The notes under the pieces: generated by a model
Database searches by the model: none
What the model saw: the letters and a program-made list of their open reading frames with translations, nothing else
What the model was told of the DNA's origin: nothing
In this document: positions 35,578-47,819 of the stretch, piece after piece
Layout: each line of letters opens with the position of its first letter
Numbering within the stretch: the first letter of the stretch is position 1
Origin: Plumapathes pennacea
Taxonomy: Eukaryota; Cnidaria; Anthozoa; Antipatharia; Myriopathidae
Direction of reading: 5' to 3'
DNA: 64,000 nucleotides
Assembly (NCBI GenBank): GCA_964036295.1
Contig: OZ038466.1
Location: 9,946,001 to 10,010,000, forward strand
Position numbers and translations under genes: made by a program

Positions 35578-35730
35578 TTGTATAGCTGCTTTTGTAGCCC
35601 TTAGATTTGGGAGAAACTCTAGGTAGTTAGATAATAGTTACCCGTCGGGTGATCTGCCGCCGTGTAAATCGGGCCTCCCACTATGGGAATTTTTTGTTGC
35701 TTTTGTATAGGATCCTCGTTAAGCAAGGAC
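35578..35730 (+). ncRNA. snRNA-like structural module (one example of the repeated unit)
   Basis: Downstream of the donor each unit carries, in order, an ATAC-TTTT-GTAT hairpin (in units reading AATACTTTTGTAT), CCCTTAGATTTGGG, CCCGTCGGG and TCCCACTATGGGA. These are followed by AATTTTTTG, close to the Sm-site consensus A-U(4-6)-G. Last comes a closing stem TTGCTT…AAGCAA whose loop has an inner palindrome (AGGATCCT or TAGGACCCTA, depending on the unit). Hairpins, an Sm-like site and a 3' terminal hairpin are the order found in Sm-class snRNAs and spliced-leader RNAs. Sequence does not match U1, U2, U4, U5, U7 or U11/U12 as I know them. Hypothesis only; no promoter element was identified. Confidence 0.25.
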
Positions 35731-35869
35731 TGTTTGTGCAATAAGTTGTAAATTGCTTGATTTAATCCATATCTCTATATTTCCAGGTATTAGAAGCTGA
35801 ACCCACGCCGCTAATCAAGAGAGCTTCTTATTTCACAGATACGTAGAATTAATTTTAACGAACGTATAA

Positions 35870-35900
<31 letters not shown>
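35870..35900. repeat. G-runs in a subset of satellite units
   Basis: About 31 consecutive G replace the usual GGAGGGTGTGGG block in this unit. Similar runs lie at 38496-38519 (24 G), 39386-39407 (interrupted), 39844-39869 (26 G) and 41170-41194 (25 G). These units also share GTTGTGGGGGTTGTGGGGGA after the run, so they form a subfamily. Confidence 0.9.
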
Positions 35901-35902
<2 letters not shown>

Positions 35903-38900
35903 GTGGGGGTTGTGGGGGAGTAACTAATAGGGTCGTGCTGAGATGGAGAACACCACCAGAGCCAGAAGAGCGAACTATGCAGCCCCGCTTGAAGCTCAGG
36001 GGTCGGAACGGACATAAGGTGGGTAGCCATTAACAATACTTTTGTATAAGTGCTTTTTTATAGCCCTTAGATTTGGGAGAAACTCTAGGTAGTTAGATAA
36101 TAGTTACCCGTCGGGTGCTCTGCCGCCGTGTAAATCGGGCCTCCCACTATGGGAATTTTTTGTTGCTTTTGTATAGGACCCTAGTTAAGCAAGGACTGTT
36201 TGTGCAATAAGTTGTAAATTGCTTGATTTAATCCATATCTCTATATTTCCAGGTATTAGAAGCTGAACCCACGCTGCTAATCAAGAGAGCTTCTTATTTC
36301 ACAGATACGTAGAATTAATTTTAACGAACATATAAGGGAGGGTGTGGGGGAGTAACTAATAGGGTCGTGCTGAGATGGAGAACACCACCAGAGCCAGAAG
36401 AGCGAACTATGCAGCCCCGCTTGAAGCTCAGGGGTCGGAATGGATATAAGGTGGGTAGCCATTAACAATACTTTTGTATAACTGCTTTTTTATAGCCCTT
36501 AGATTTGGGAGAAACTCTAGGTAGTTAGATAATAGTTACCCGTCGGGTGCTCTGCCGCCGTGTAAATCGGGCCTCCCACTATGGGAATTTTTTGTTGCTT
36601 TTGTATAGGACCCTAGTTAAGCAAGGACTGTTTGTGCAATAAGTTGTAAATTGCTTGATTTAATCCATATCTCTATATTTCCAGGTATTAGAAGCTGAAC
36701 TCACGCTGCTAATCAAGAGAGCTTCTTATTTCACAGATACGTACAATTAATTTTAACGAACATATAAGGGAGGGTGTGGGGGAGTAACTAATAGGGTCGT
36801 GCTGAGATGGAGAACACCACAAGAGCCAGAAGAGCGAACTATGCAGCCCCGCTTGAAGCTCAGGGGTCGGAACGGACATAAGGTGGGTAGCCATTAACAA
36901 TACTTTTGTATAACTGCTTTTTTATAGCCCTTAGATTTGGGAGAAACTCTAGGTAGTTAGATAATAGTTACCCGTCGGGTGCTCTGCCGCCGTGTAAATC
37001 GGGCCTCCCACTATGGGAATTTTTTGTTGCTTTTGTATAGGACCCTAGTTAAGCAAGGACTGTTTGTGCAATAAGTTGTAAATTGCTTGATTTAATCCAT
37101 ATCTCTATATTTCCAGGTATTAGAAGCTGAACCCACGCCGCTAATCAAGAGAGCTTCTTTTTCCACAGATACGTAGAATTAATTTTAACGAACATATAAA
37201 GGAGGGTGTGGGGGAGTAACTAATAGGGTCGTGCTGAGATGGAGAACACCACCAGAGCCAGAAGAGCGAACTATGCAGCCCCACCTGAAGGTCAGGGGTC
37301 GGAACGGACATATGGTGGGTAGCCATTAACAATACTTTTGTATAACTGCTTTTTTATAGCCCTTAGATTTGGGAGAAACTCTAGGTAGTTAGATAATAGT
37401 TACCCGTCGGGTGCTCTGCCGCCGTGTAAATCGGGCTTCCCACTATGGGAATTTTTTGTTGCTTTTGTATAGGACCCTAGTTAAGCAAGGACTGTTTGTG
37501 CAATAAGTTGTAAATTGCTTGATTTAATCCATATCTCTATATTTCCAGGTATTAGAAGCTGAACTCACGCTGCTAATCAAGAGAGCTTCTTATTTCACAG
37601 ATACGTACAATTCATTTTAACGAACATATAAGGGAGGGTGTGGGGGAGTAACTAATAGGGTCGTGCTGAGATGGAGAACACCACCAGAGCCAGAAGAGCG
37701 AACTATGCAGCCCCGCTTGAAGCTCAGGGGTCGGAACGGACATAAGGTGGGTAGCCATTAACAATACTTTTGTATAAGTGCTTTTTTATAGCCCTTAGAT
37801 TTGGGAGAAACTCTAGGTAGTTAGATAATAGTTACCCGTCGGGTGCTCTGCCGCCGTGTAAATCGGGCCTCCCACTATGGGAATTTTTTGTTGCTTTTGT
37901 ATAGGACCCTAGTTAAGCAAGGACTGTTTGTGCAATAAGTTGTAAATTGCTTGATTTAATCCATATCTCTATATTTCCAGGTATTAGAAGCAGAACCCAC
38001 GCCGCTAATCAAGAGAGCTTCTTTTTCCACAGATACGTAGAATTAATTTTAACGAACATATAAGGGAGGGTGTGGGGGAGTAACTAATAGGGTCGTGCTG
38101 AGATGGAGAACACCACCAGAGCCAGAAGAGCGAACTATGCAGCCCCACCTGAAGCTCAGGGGTCGGAACGGACATAAGGTGGGTAGCCATTAACAATACT
38201 TTTTTATAACTGCTTTTTTATAGCCCTTAGATTTGGGAGAAACTCTAGGTAGTTAGATAATAGTTACCCGTCGGGTGCTCTGCCGCCGTGTAAATCGGGC
38301 TTCTCACTATGGGAATTTTTTGTTGCTTTTGTATAGGACCCTAGTTAAGCAAGGACTGTTTGTGCAATAAGTTGTAAATTGCTTGATTTAATCCATATCT
38401 CTATATTTCCAGGTATTAAAAGCTGAACCCACGCCGCTAATCAAGAGAGCTTCTTATTTCACAGATACGTAGAATTAATTTTAACGAACGTATAAGGGGG
38501 GGGGGGGGGGGGGGGGGGGTTGTGGGGGTTGTGGGGGAGTAACTAATAGGGTCGTGCTGAGGTGGAGAACACCACCAGAGCCAGAAGAGCGAACTATGCA
38601 GCCCCGCTTGAAGCTCAGGGGTCGGAACGGACATAAGGTGGGTAGCCATTAACAATACTTTTGTATAACTGCTTTTTTATAGCCCTTAGATTTGGGAGAA
38701 ACTCTAGGTAGTTAGATAATAGTTACCCGTCGGGTGCTCTGCCGCCGTGTAAATCGGGCTTCCCACTATGGGAATTTTTTGTTGCTTTTGTATAGGACCC
38801 TAGTTAAGCAAGGACTGTTTGTGCAATAAGTTGTAAATTGCTTGATTTAATCCATATTTCTATATTTCCAGGTATTAGAAGCTGAACTCACGCTGCTAAT

Positions 38901-41900
38901 CAAGAGAGCTTCTTATTTCACAGATACGTACAATTCATTTTAACGAACATATAAGGGAGGGTGTGGGGGAGTAACTAATAGGGTCGTGCTGAGATGGAGA
39001 ACACCACCAGAGCCAGAAGAGCGAACTGTGCAGTCCCGCTTGAAGCTCAGGGGTCGGAACGGACATAAGGTGGGTAGCCATTAACAATACTTTTGTATAA
39101 CTGCTTTTTTATAGCCCTTAGATTTGGGAGAAACTCTAGGTAGTTAGATAATAGTTACCCGTCGGGTGCTCTGCCACCGTGTAAATCGGGCCTCCCACTA
39201 TGGGAATTTTTTTGTTGCTTTTGTATAGGATCCTCGTTAAGCAAGGACTGTTTGTGCAATAAGTTGTAAATTGCTTGATTTAATCCATATCTCTATATTT
39301 CCAGGTATTAGAAGGAGAACCCACGCCGCTAATCAAGAGAGCTTCTTTTTCCACAGATACGTAGAATTAATTTTAACGAACGTATAGGGGGGGGGGGGGG
39401 AGGGGGGGTTGTGGGGGTTGTGGGGGAGTAACTAATAGGGTCGTGCTGAGATGGAGAACACCACCAGAGCCAGAAGAGCGAACTATGCAGCCCCGCTTGA
39501 AGCTCAGGGGTCGGAACGGACATAAGGTGGGTAGCCATTAACAATACTTTTGTATAACTGCTTTTTTATAGCCCTTAGATTTGGGAGAAACTCTAGGTAG
39601 TTAGATAATAGTTACCCGTCGGGTGCTCTGCCGCCGTGTAAATCGGGCCTCCCACTATGGGAATTTTTTGTTGCTTTTGTATAGGACCCTAGTTAAGCAA
39701 GGACTGTTTGTGCAATAAGTTGTAAATTGCTTGATTTAATCCATATCTCTATATTTCCAGGTATTAGAAGCTGAATCCACGCCGCTAATCAAGAGAGCTT
39801 CTTATTTCACAGATACGTAGAATTAATTTTAACGAACGTATAAGGGGGGGGGGGGGGGGGGGGGGGGGGATTGTGGGGATTGTGGGGGAGTAACTAATAG
39901 GGTTGTGCTGAGATGGAGAACACCACCAGAGCCAGAAGAGCGAACTATGCAGCCCCGCTTGAAGCTCAGGGGTCGGAACGGACATAAGGTGGGTAGCCAT
40001 TAACAATACTTTTGTATAACTGCTTTTTTATAGCCCTTAGATTTGGGAGAAACTCTAGGTAGTTAGATAATAGTTACCCGTCGGGTGCTCTGCCACCGTG
40101 TAAATCGGGCCTCCCACTATGGGAATTTTTTTGTTGCTTTTGTATAGGATCCTCGTTAAGCAAGGACTGTTTGTGCAATAAGTTGTAAATTGCTTGATTT
40201 AATCCATATCTCTATATTTCCAGGTATTAGAAGCAGAACCCACGCCGCTAATCAAGAGATCTTCTTTTTCCACAGATACGTAGATTTAATTTTAACGAAC
40301 ATATAAGGGAGGGTGTGGGGGAGTAACTAATAGGGTCGTGCTGAGATGGAGAACACCACCAGAGCCAGAAGAGCGAACTATGCAGCCCCACCTGAAGCTC
40401 AGGGGTCGGAACGGACATAAGGTGGGTAGCCATTAACAATACTTTTGTATAACTGCTTTTTTATAGCCCTTAGATTTGGGAGAAACTCTAGGTAGTTAGA
40501 TAATAGTTACCCGTCGGGTGCTCTGCCGCCGTGTAAATCGGGCTTCCCACTATGGGAATTTTTTGTTGCTTTTGTATAGGACCCTAGTTAAGCAAGGACT
40601 GTTTGTGCAATAATTTGTAAATTGCTTGATTTAATCCATATCTCTATATTTCCAGGTATTAGAATCTGAACTCACGCTGCTAATCAAGAGAGCTTCTTAT
40701 TTCACAGATAGGTAGAATTAATTTTAACGAACATATAAGGGAGGGTGTGGGGGAGTAACTAATAGGGTCGTGCTGAGATGGAGAACACCACCAGAGCCAG
40801 AAGAGCGAACTATGCAGCCCCGCTTGAAGCTCAGGGGTCGGAACGGACATAAGGTGGGTAGCCATTAACAATACTTTTGTATAAGTGCTTTTTTATAGCC
40901 CTTAGATTTGGGAGAAACTCTAGGTAGTTAGATAATAGTTACCCGTCGGGTGCTCTGCCACCGTGTAAATCGGGCCTCCCACTATGGGAATTTTTTTGTT
41001 GCTTTTGTATAGGATCCTCGTTAAGCAAGGACTGTTTGTGCAATAAGTTGTAAATTGCTTGATTTAATCCATATCTATATTTCCAGGTATTAGAAGCAGA
41101 ACCCACGCCGCTAATCAAGAGAGCTTCTTTTTCCACAGATAGGTAGAATTAATTTTAACGAACGTATAAGGGGGGGGGGGGGGGGGGGGGGGGGTTTGTG
41201 GGGGTTGTGGGGGAGTAACTAATAGGGTCGTGCTGAGATGGAGAACACCACCAGAGCCAGAAGAGCGAACTATGCAGCCCCGCTTGAAGCTCAGGGGTCG
41301 GAACGGACATAAGGTGGGTAGCCATTAACAATACTTTTGTATAACTGCTTTTTTATAGCCCTTAGATTTGGGAGAAACTCTAGGTAGTTAGATAATAGTT
41401 ACCCGTCGGGTGCTCTGCCGCCGTGTAAATCGGGCCTCCCACTATGGGAATTTTTTGTTGCTTTTGTATAGGACCCTAGTTAAGCAAGGACTGTTTGTGC
41501 AATAATTTGTAAATTGCTTGATTTAATCCATATCTCTATATTTCCAGGTATTAGAAGCTGAACCCACGCTGCTAATCAAGAGAGCTTCTTATTTCACAGA
41601 TACGTAGAATTAATTTTAACGAACATATAAGGAAGGGTGTGGGGGAGTAACTAATAGGGTCGTGCTGAGATGGAGAACACCACCAGAGCCAGAAGAGCGA
41701 ACTATGCAGCCCCACCTGAAGGTCAGGGGTCGGAACGGACATAAGGTGGGTAGCCATTAACAATACTTTTGTATAACTGCTTTTTTATAGCCCTTAGATT
41801 TGGGAGAAACTCTAGGTAGTTAGATAATAGTTACCCGTCGGGTGCTCTGCCGCCGTGTAAATCGGGCCTCCCACTATGGGAATTTTTTGTTGCTTTTGTA

Positions 41901-44900
41901 TAGGACCCTAGTTAAGCAAGGACTGTTTGTGCAATAATTTGTAAATTGCTTGATTTAATCCATATCTCTATATTTCCAGGTATTAGAAGCTGAACCCACG
42001 CTGCTAATCAAGAGAGCTTCTTATTTCACAGATACGTAGAATTAATTTTAACGAACATATAAGGGAGGGTGTGGGGGAGTAACTAATAGGGTCGTGCTGA
42101 GATGGAGAACACCACCAGAGCCAGAAGAGCGAATTATGCAGCCCCACCTGAAGGTCAGGGGTCGGAACGGACATAAGGTGGGTAGCCATTAACAATACTT
42201 TTGTATAACTGCTTTTTTATAGCCCTTAGATTTGGGAGAAACTCTAGGTAGTTAGATAATAGTTACCCGTCGGGTGCTCTGCCGCCGTGTAAATCGGGCC
42301 TCCCACTATGGGAATTTTTTGTTGCTTTTGTATAGGACCCTAGTTAAGGAAGGACTGTTTGTGCAATAAGTTGTAATTTGCTTGATTTAATCCATATCTC
42401 TATATTTCCAGGTATTAGAAGCTGAACCCACGCTGCTAATCAAGAGAGCTTCTTATTTCACAGATACGTAGAATTAATTTTAACGAACATAAAAGGGAGG
42501 GTGTGGGGTTGTAACTAATAGGGTCGTGCTGAGATGGAGAACACCACCAGAGCCAGAAGAGCGAACTATGCAGCCCCGCTTGAAGCTCAGGGGTCGGAAC
42601 GGACATAAGGTGGGTAGCCATTAACAATACTTTTGTATAACTGCTTTTTTATAGCCCTTAGATTTGGGAGAAACTCTAGGTAGTTAGATAATAGTTACCC
42701 GTCGGGTGCTCTGCCGCCGTGTAAATCGGGCCTCCCACTATGGGAATTTTTTGTTGCTTTTGTATAGGACCCTAGTTAAGCAAGGACTGTTTGTGCAATT
42801 AGTTGTAAATTGCTTGATTTAATCCATATCTCTATATTTCCAGGTATTAGAAGCTGAACCCACGCTGCTAATCAAGAGAGCTTCTTATTTCACAGATACG
42901 TAGAATTAATTTTAACGAATATATAAGGGAGGGTGTGGGGGAGTAACTAATAGGGTCGTGCTGAGATGGAGAACACCACCAGAGCCAGAAGAGCGAACTA
43001 TGCAGCCCCGCTTGAAGCTCAGGGGTCGGAACGGACATAAGGTGGGTAGCCATTAACAATACTTTTGTATAAGTGCTTTTTTATAGCCCTTAGATTTGGG
43101 AGAAACTCTAGGTAGTTAGATAATAGTTACCCGTCGGGTGCTCTGCCGCCGTGTAAATCGGGACTTCCACTATGGGAATTTTTTGTTGCTTTTGTATAGG
43201 ACCCTAGTTAAGCAAGGACTGTTTGTGCAATAATTTGTAAATTGCTTGATTTAATCCATATCTCTATATTTCCAGGTATTAGAAGCTGAACCCACGCTGC
43301 TAATCAAGAGAGCTTCTTATTTCACAGATACGTAGAATTAATTTTAACGAACATATAAGGGAGGGTGTGGGGGAGTAACTAATAGGGTCGTGCTGAGATG
43401 GAGAACACCACCAGAGCCAGAAGAGCGAACTATGCAGCCCCACCTGAAGGTCAGGGGTCGGAACGGACATAAGGTGGGTAGCCATTAACAATACTTTTGT
43501 ATAACTGCTTTTTTATAGCCCTTAGATTTGGGAGAAACTCTAGGTAGTTAGATAATAGTTACCCGTCGGGTGCTCTGCCGCCGTGTAAATCGGGCCTCCC
43601 ACTATGGGAATTTTTTGTTGCTTTTGTATAGGACCCTAGTTAAGCAAGGACTGTTTGTGCAATAAGTTGTAAATTGCTTGATTTAATCCATATCTCTATA
43701 TTTCCAGGTATTAGAAGCTGAACCCACGCTGCTAATCAAGAGAGCTTCTTATTTCACAGATACGTAGAATTAATTTTAACGAACATAAAAGGGAGGGTGT
43801 GGGGTTGTAACCAATAGGGTCGTGCTGAGATGGAGAACACCACCAGAGCCAGAAGAGCGAACTATGCAGCCCCGCTTGAAGCTCAGGGGTCGGAACGGAC
43901 ATAAGGTGGGTAGCCATTAACAATACTTTTGTATAACTGTTTTTTTATAGCCCTTAGATTTGGGAGAAACTCTAGGTAGTTAGATAATAGTTACCCGTCG
44001 GGTGCTCTGCCGCCGTGTAAATCGGGCCTCCCACTATGGGAATTTTTTGTTGCTTTTGTATAGGACCCTAGTTAAGCAAGGACTGTTTGTGCAATTAGTT
44101 GTAAATTGCTTGATTTAATCCATATCTCTATATTTCCAGGTATTAGAAGCTGAACCCACGCTGCTAATCAAGAGAGCTTCTTATTTCACAGATACGTAGA
44201 ATTAATTTTAACGAATATATAAGGGAGGGTGTGGGGGAGTAACTAATAGGGTCGTGCTGAGATGGAGAACACCACCAGAGCCAGAAGAGCGAACTATGCA
44301 GCCCCGCTTGAAGCTCAGGGGTCGGAACGGACATAAGGTGGGTAGCCATTAACAATACTTTTGTATAACTGCTTTTTTATAGCCCTTAGATTTGGGAGAA
44401 ACTCTAGGTAGTTAGATAATAGTTACCCGTCGGGTGCTCTGCCGCCGTGTAAATTGGGACTCCCACTATGGGAATTTTTTGTTGCTTTTGTATAGGACCC
44501 TAGTTAAGCAAGGACTGTTTGTGCAATAATTTGTAAATTGCTTGATTTAATCCATATCTCTATATTTCCAGGTATTAGAAGCTGAGCCCACGCTGCTAAT
44601 CAAGAGAGCTTCTTATTTCACAGATACGTAGAATTAATTTTAACGAACATATAAGGGAGGGTGTGGGGGAGTAACTAATAGGGTCGTGCTGAGATGGAGA
44701 ACACCACCAGAGCCAGAAGAGCGAACTATGCAGCCCCACCTGAAGCTCAGGGGTCGGAACGGACATGAGGTGGGTAGCCATTAACAATACTTTTGTATAA
44801 CTGCTTTTTTATAGCCCTTAGATTTGGGAGAAACTCTAGGTAGTTAGATAATAGTTACCCGTCGGGTGCTCTGCCGCCGTGTAAATCGGGCCTCCCACTA

Positions 44901-45879
44901 TGGGAATTTTTTGTTGCTTTTGTATATGACCCTAGTTAAGCAAGGACTGTTTGTGCAATAACTTGTAAATTGCTTGATTTAATCCATATCTCTATATTTC
45001 CACGTATTAGAAGCTGAACCCACGCTGCTAATCAAGAGAGCTTTTTATTTCACAGATACGTAGAATTAATTTTAACGAACATATAAGGGAGGGTGTGGGG
45101 GAGTAACTAATAGGGTCGTGCTGAGATGGAGAACACCACCAGAGCCAGAAGAGCGAACTATGCAGCCCCACCTGAAGGTCAGGGGTCGGAACGGACATAA
45201 GGTGGGTAGCCATTAACAATACTTTTGTATAACTGCTTTTTTATAGCCCTTAGATTTGGGAGAAACTCTAGGTAGTTAGATAATAGTTACCCGTCGGGTG
45301 CTCTGCTGCCGTGTAAATCGGGCCTCCCACTATGGGAATTTTTTGTTGCTTTTGTATATGACCCTAGTTAAGCAAGGACTGTTTGTGCAATAACTTGTAA
45401 ATTGCTTGATTTAATCCATATCTCTATATTTCCAGGTATTAGAAGCTGAACCCACGCTGCTAATCAAGAGAGCTTTTTATTTCACAGATACGTAGAATTA
45501 ATTTTAACGAACATATAAGGGAGGGTGTGGGGGAGTAACTAATAGGGTCGTGCTGAGATGGAGAACACCACCAGAGCCAGAAGAGCGAACTATGCAGCCC
45601 CACCTGAAGCTCAGGGGTCGGGACGGACATAAGGTGGGCAGCCATTAACAATACTTTTGTATAACTGCTTTTTTATAGCCCTTAGATTTGGGAGAAACTC
45701 TAGGTAGTTAGATAATAGTTACCCGTCGGGTGCTCTGCCGCCGTGTAAATCGGGCCTCCCACTATGGGAATTTTTTGTTGCTTTTGTATAGGACCCTCGT
45801 TAAGCAAGGACTGTTTGCAACGAGTTGTAAAGTGCTTGGTTTAATCTATACCTCTGTATTTCCAGGTATTATAATCCGC

Positions 45880-47100
45880 GCTGTTTTTCAACAGATGTTT
45901 TTTTTTGGGGGTTGCGCCCAATTAATTTTGCTAACTAACTGATGGGGGAGGGGGTGGGGAAGATGTTTTGTGGGTGTATTTTAATGAAGTTGTACCGTTC
46001 ACATCCGTGCAGATACTTGCAATTGATCATGGCAGCGAACTGTTTGTCCGATTAATGTGTTACGATCTTATTAGCAAAGTTTGTGTATCGAGAATTGTTC
46101 GGATTCCATTACTTTGTCTTCAAAGGTAAGGTTTTTCCGCAATTTTTGCATGTGCGATTATTTCCATTCCGATTTTAGCACCCGCTTTATTTTGTAGTTC
46201 GGACCGTGGTATTGTCTTGAGAACGGAGTATGGCTGCTTTCTGTGGTATTTCAATTTTCGCCATTATTGAATGCTGTTTCTGTTGTACTATTTCTGTGGT
46301 AAACCTTTGGTTTGGTTTGGTGAAAGTTGCTCGGCTTTGGTTTTGACCTTGTGCCTCGCGAACACAGTTTGTCAGCTCTCGGCTGTTGTCTTCTTATTCT
46401 ACCATTATTGGGTGCCAAATCATTTTCTTTCTCTTTGGAAACCTTCTTTAGGTTTGCTTGGTATTTTCCTAATACTTTCCATTCGCTTGGTTGTTGGTCT
46501 CTTTGTGATGATCCGGCTCTTCGTGTTCCAAAGCCAGCGACAATGAGTGGGTGGCACCCCATGATACCCCTGCCTTTGAGCAGCTAATACGAGCAAGAGC
46601 TCGGGGGACTGGTAGCCATGAACTAATACTATTTCATTCACAGGGTATTTTTGGGTAGTTGGATCGCACTAAGGCACTGTTTCCGAATTTGAATTGAAGG
46701 TAGTCTAACGCCGAAACCTTGTACATTCATGAGCCACTGTCAGCGAGGCGGGTTTTTCTAAGTATCTAAACTTTTGAATGTTATTTTACTACATGAATAC
46801 ACTAAAATACTCTCGACGATTTTTTAACGGAATATGGAAGCTACATTTACTGTGCTGTCTTCTGATTTCTCTTCTGCTTCTCAGGTCGTTGTTTTGGGCT
46901 GAAAAAATAAACGATCTACTCAATTACACTCAGACTTCGTGAGTGTACTGAAAAAGGTTATCACAGGTATATCCTGTCTTTGGATATCGATCGGAATGAT
47001 TTTAGCGCAAAACATTTCTCGTTTCCCCATGGGGTCTTATTGGTGGTTTTTACTGCAATTAGGCGCACCTTGGGCCCGGTTCAGTCAACGCTCGGTTGGG
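45880..47100. other. Right flank of the satellite, diverged relatives
   Basis: No gene is seen. A block at 46590-46635 (GAGCTCGGGGGACTGGTAGCC, then ATGAACTAATAC) resembles the donor-side region of the 432-bp unit, suggesting an old, decayed unit. Hydrophobic frames near 46270-46590 have no recognisable domain. Confidence 0.4.
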
Positions 47101-47104
47101 CTAA

Positions 47105-47490
47105 GGCCCCGTCCACACTACGCCGGATAAATTTGAAAACGCAACTTTATTCTTACGGTTAGGCCTACCGTCCACACTAATCCGGATAAATTGTCCACAA
47201 AAACGGAACTTTTCGAAAACGCTCTTCAAAGTGGATAAATTTTAAAACGCCGGCTTTTCCGTTTTGGTGTGGACGAAAAACATTTTGAAAACGGAACTTT
47301 TCGAAAACTCTGACTCACGTGGTCACGTCAAGTGGTTTCAAAGATTGTCAGGGACGTTTGTAGAGCAATAACAATACATTTGGGCCCGGAAACATTTTAT
47401 CCGTTTTCCAGTGTGGACGGAAAACATTTCTTGCGTTTTCAGAGTGAAAGTTGCGTTTTCAAATTTATCCGGCGTAGTGTGGACGGGGCC
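47105..47490. mobile_element. MITE with 44-bp perfect terminal inverted repeats and TAA duplication
   Basis: The left end (GGCCCCGTCCACACTACGCC…, 47105-47148) and the right end (47447-47490) are perfect inverted repeats of 44 bp. Both are flanked by TAA (47102-47104 and 47491-47493). A 3-bp TWA duplication and GG-initial termini point to the PIF/Harbinger superfamily. The interior carries further nested copies of CGTCCACACTAATCCGGAT and GTTTTCGAAAA-type motifs. No transposase is present. Confidence 0.85.
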
Positions 47491-47639
47491 TAAGCCACGG
47501 TTAACTAAATGTTGTACTCATAATACTGCAAAGTTTTGATTTTCCCGAAGACTAACCAAACAAGTTTGTTCCAACTCAATGTATAGCGAGGAAGTCGTTT
47601 TGTTAGCGAAAAGTTTTCAACCTCCAGCTCAAAAGTTTA

Positions 47640-47780
47640 AGTCGGCCGATGGTCGGTCGACCGATCGTGGGCCGATTGTTGACCGACAGTCATTGTTCGA
47701 CCGAGCGTCGACCGACGCTCAGCAGGAGAATCAAACAGATTTTGTTCATCGACGGTTGACCGACCGTCGGCCGACAATCC
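47640..47780. repeat. GGTCG/CGACC-rich inverted-repeat element
   Basis: GTCGGCCGATGGTCGGTCGA at about 47641 and TTGACCGACCGTCGGCCGAC ending near 47776 are near-perfect inverted repeats. The interior is packed with GACCGA and TCGGTC motifs. MITE-like; no clear target duplication was resolved. Confidence 0.7.
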
Positions 47781-47819
47781 ACCGATGTCACCTATATGAT
47801 ACATGATCCAAAGTTTTAT

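Larger units (their letters stand above)
34595..45880. repeat. 432-bp satellite array, about 26 units
   Basis: The landmark GGTGGGTAGCCATTAACAAT recurs near 35118, 35555, 36019, 36451, 36883, 37315, 37747, 38179, 38640, 39071, 39529, 39991, 40422, 40854, 41312, 41746, 42178, 42610, 43042, 43474, 43906, 44338, 44770, 45202 and 45634. A diverged first unit lies at 34680. Most units are exactly 432 bp; those with an expanded G-run are about 457-464 bp. Units are highly similar, with the edges (34.6-35.0 and 45.8-45.9 kb) more diverged. Each unit contains an acceptor (TCTCTATATTTCCAG), about 198 nt ending at a donor (ACATAAG|GTGGGT), and an intron-like part of about 234 nt with hairpins and AATTTTTTG. 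A 63-codon minus frame present in most units is a shared by-product of repetition. Confidence 0.97.

Noticed and set aside
34942-45651. Repeated 63-73-codon minus-strand frames starting MLMATHLMSV
   Set aside because: One frame per satellite unit, explained by repetition. Variation between units shows no sign of codon constraint that I can see, and the frame covers the splice-like exon on the opposite strand.
34595-45880. 5S rRNA, histone or known snRNA tandem cluster
   Set aside because: No match to 5S, tRNA boxes A/B, histone coding sequence or U1, U2, U4, U5 signatures in the 432-bp unit.
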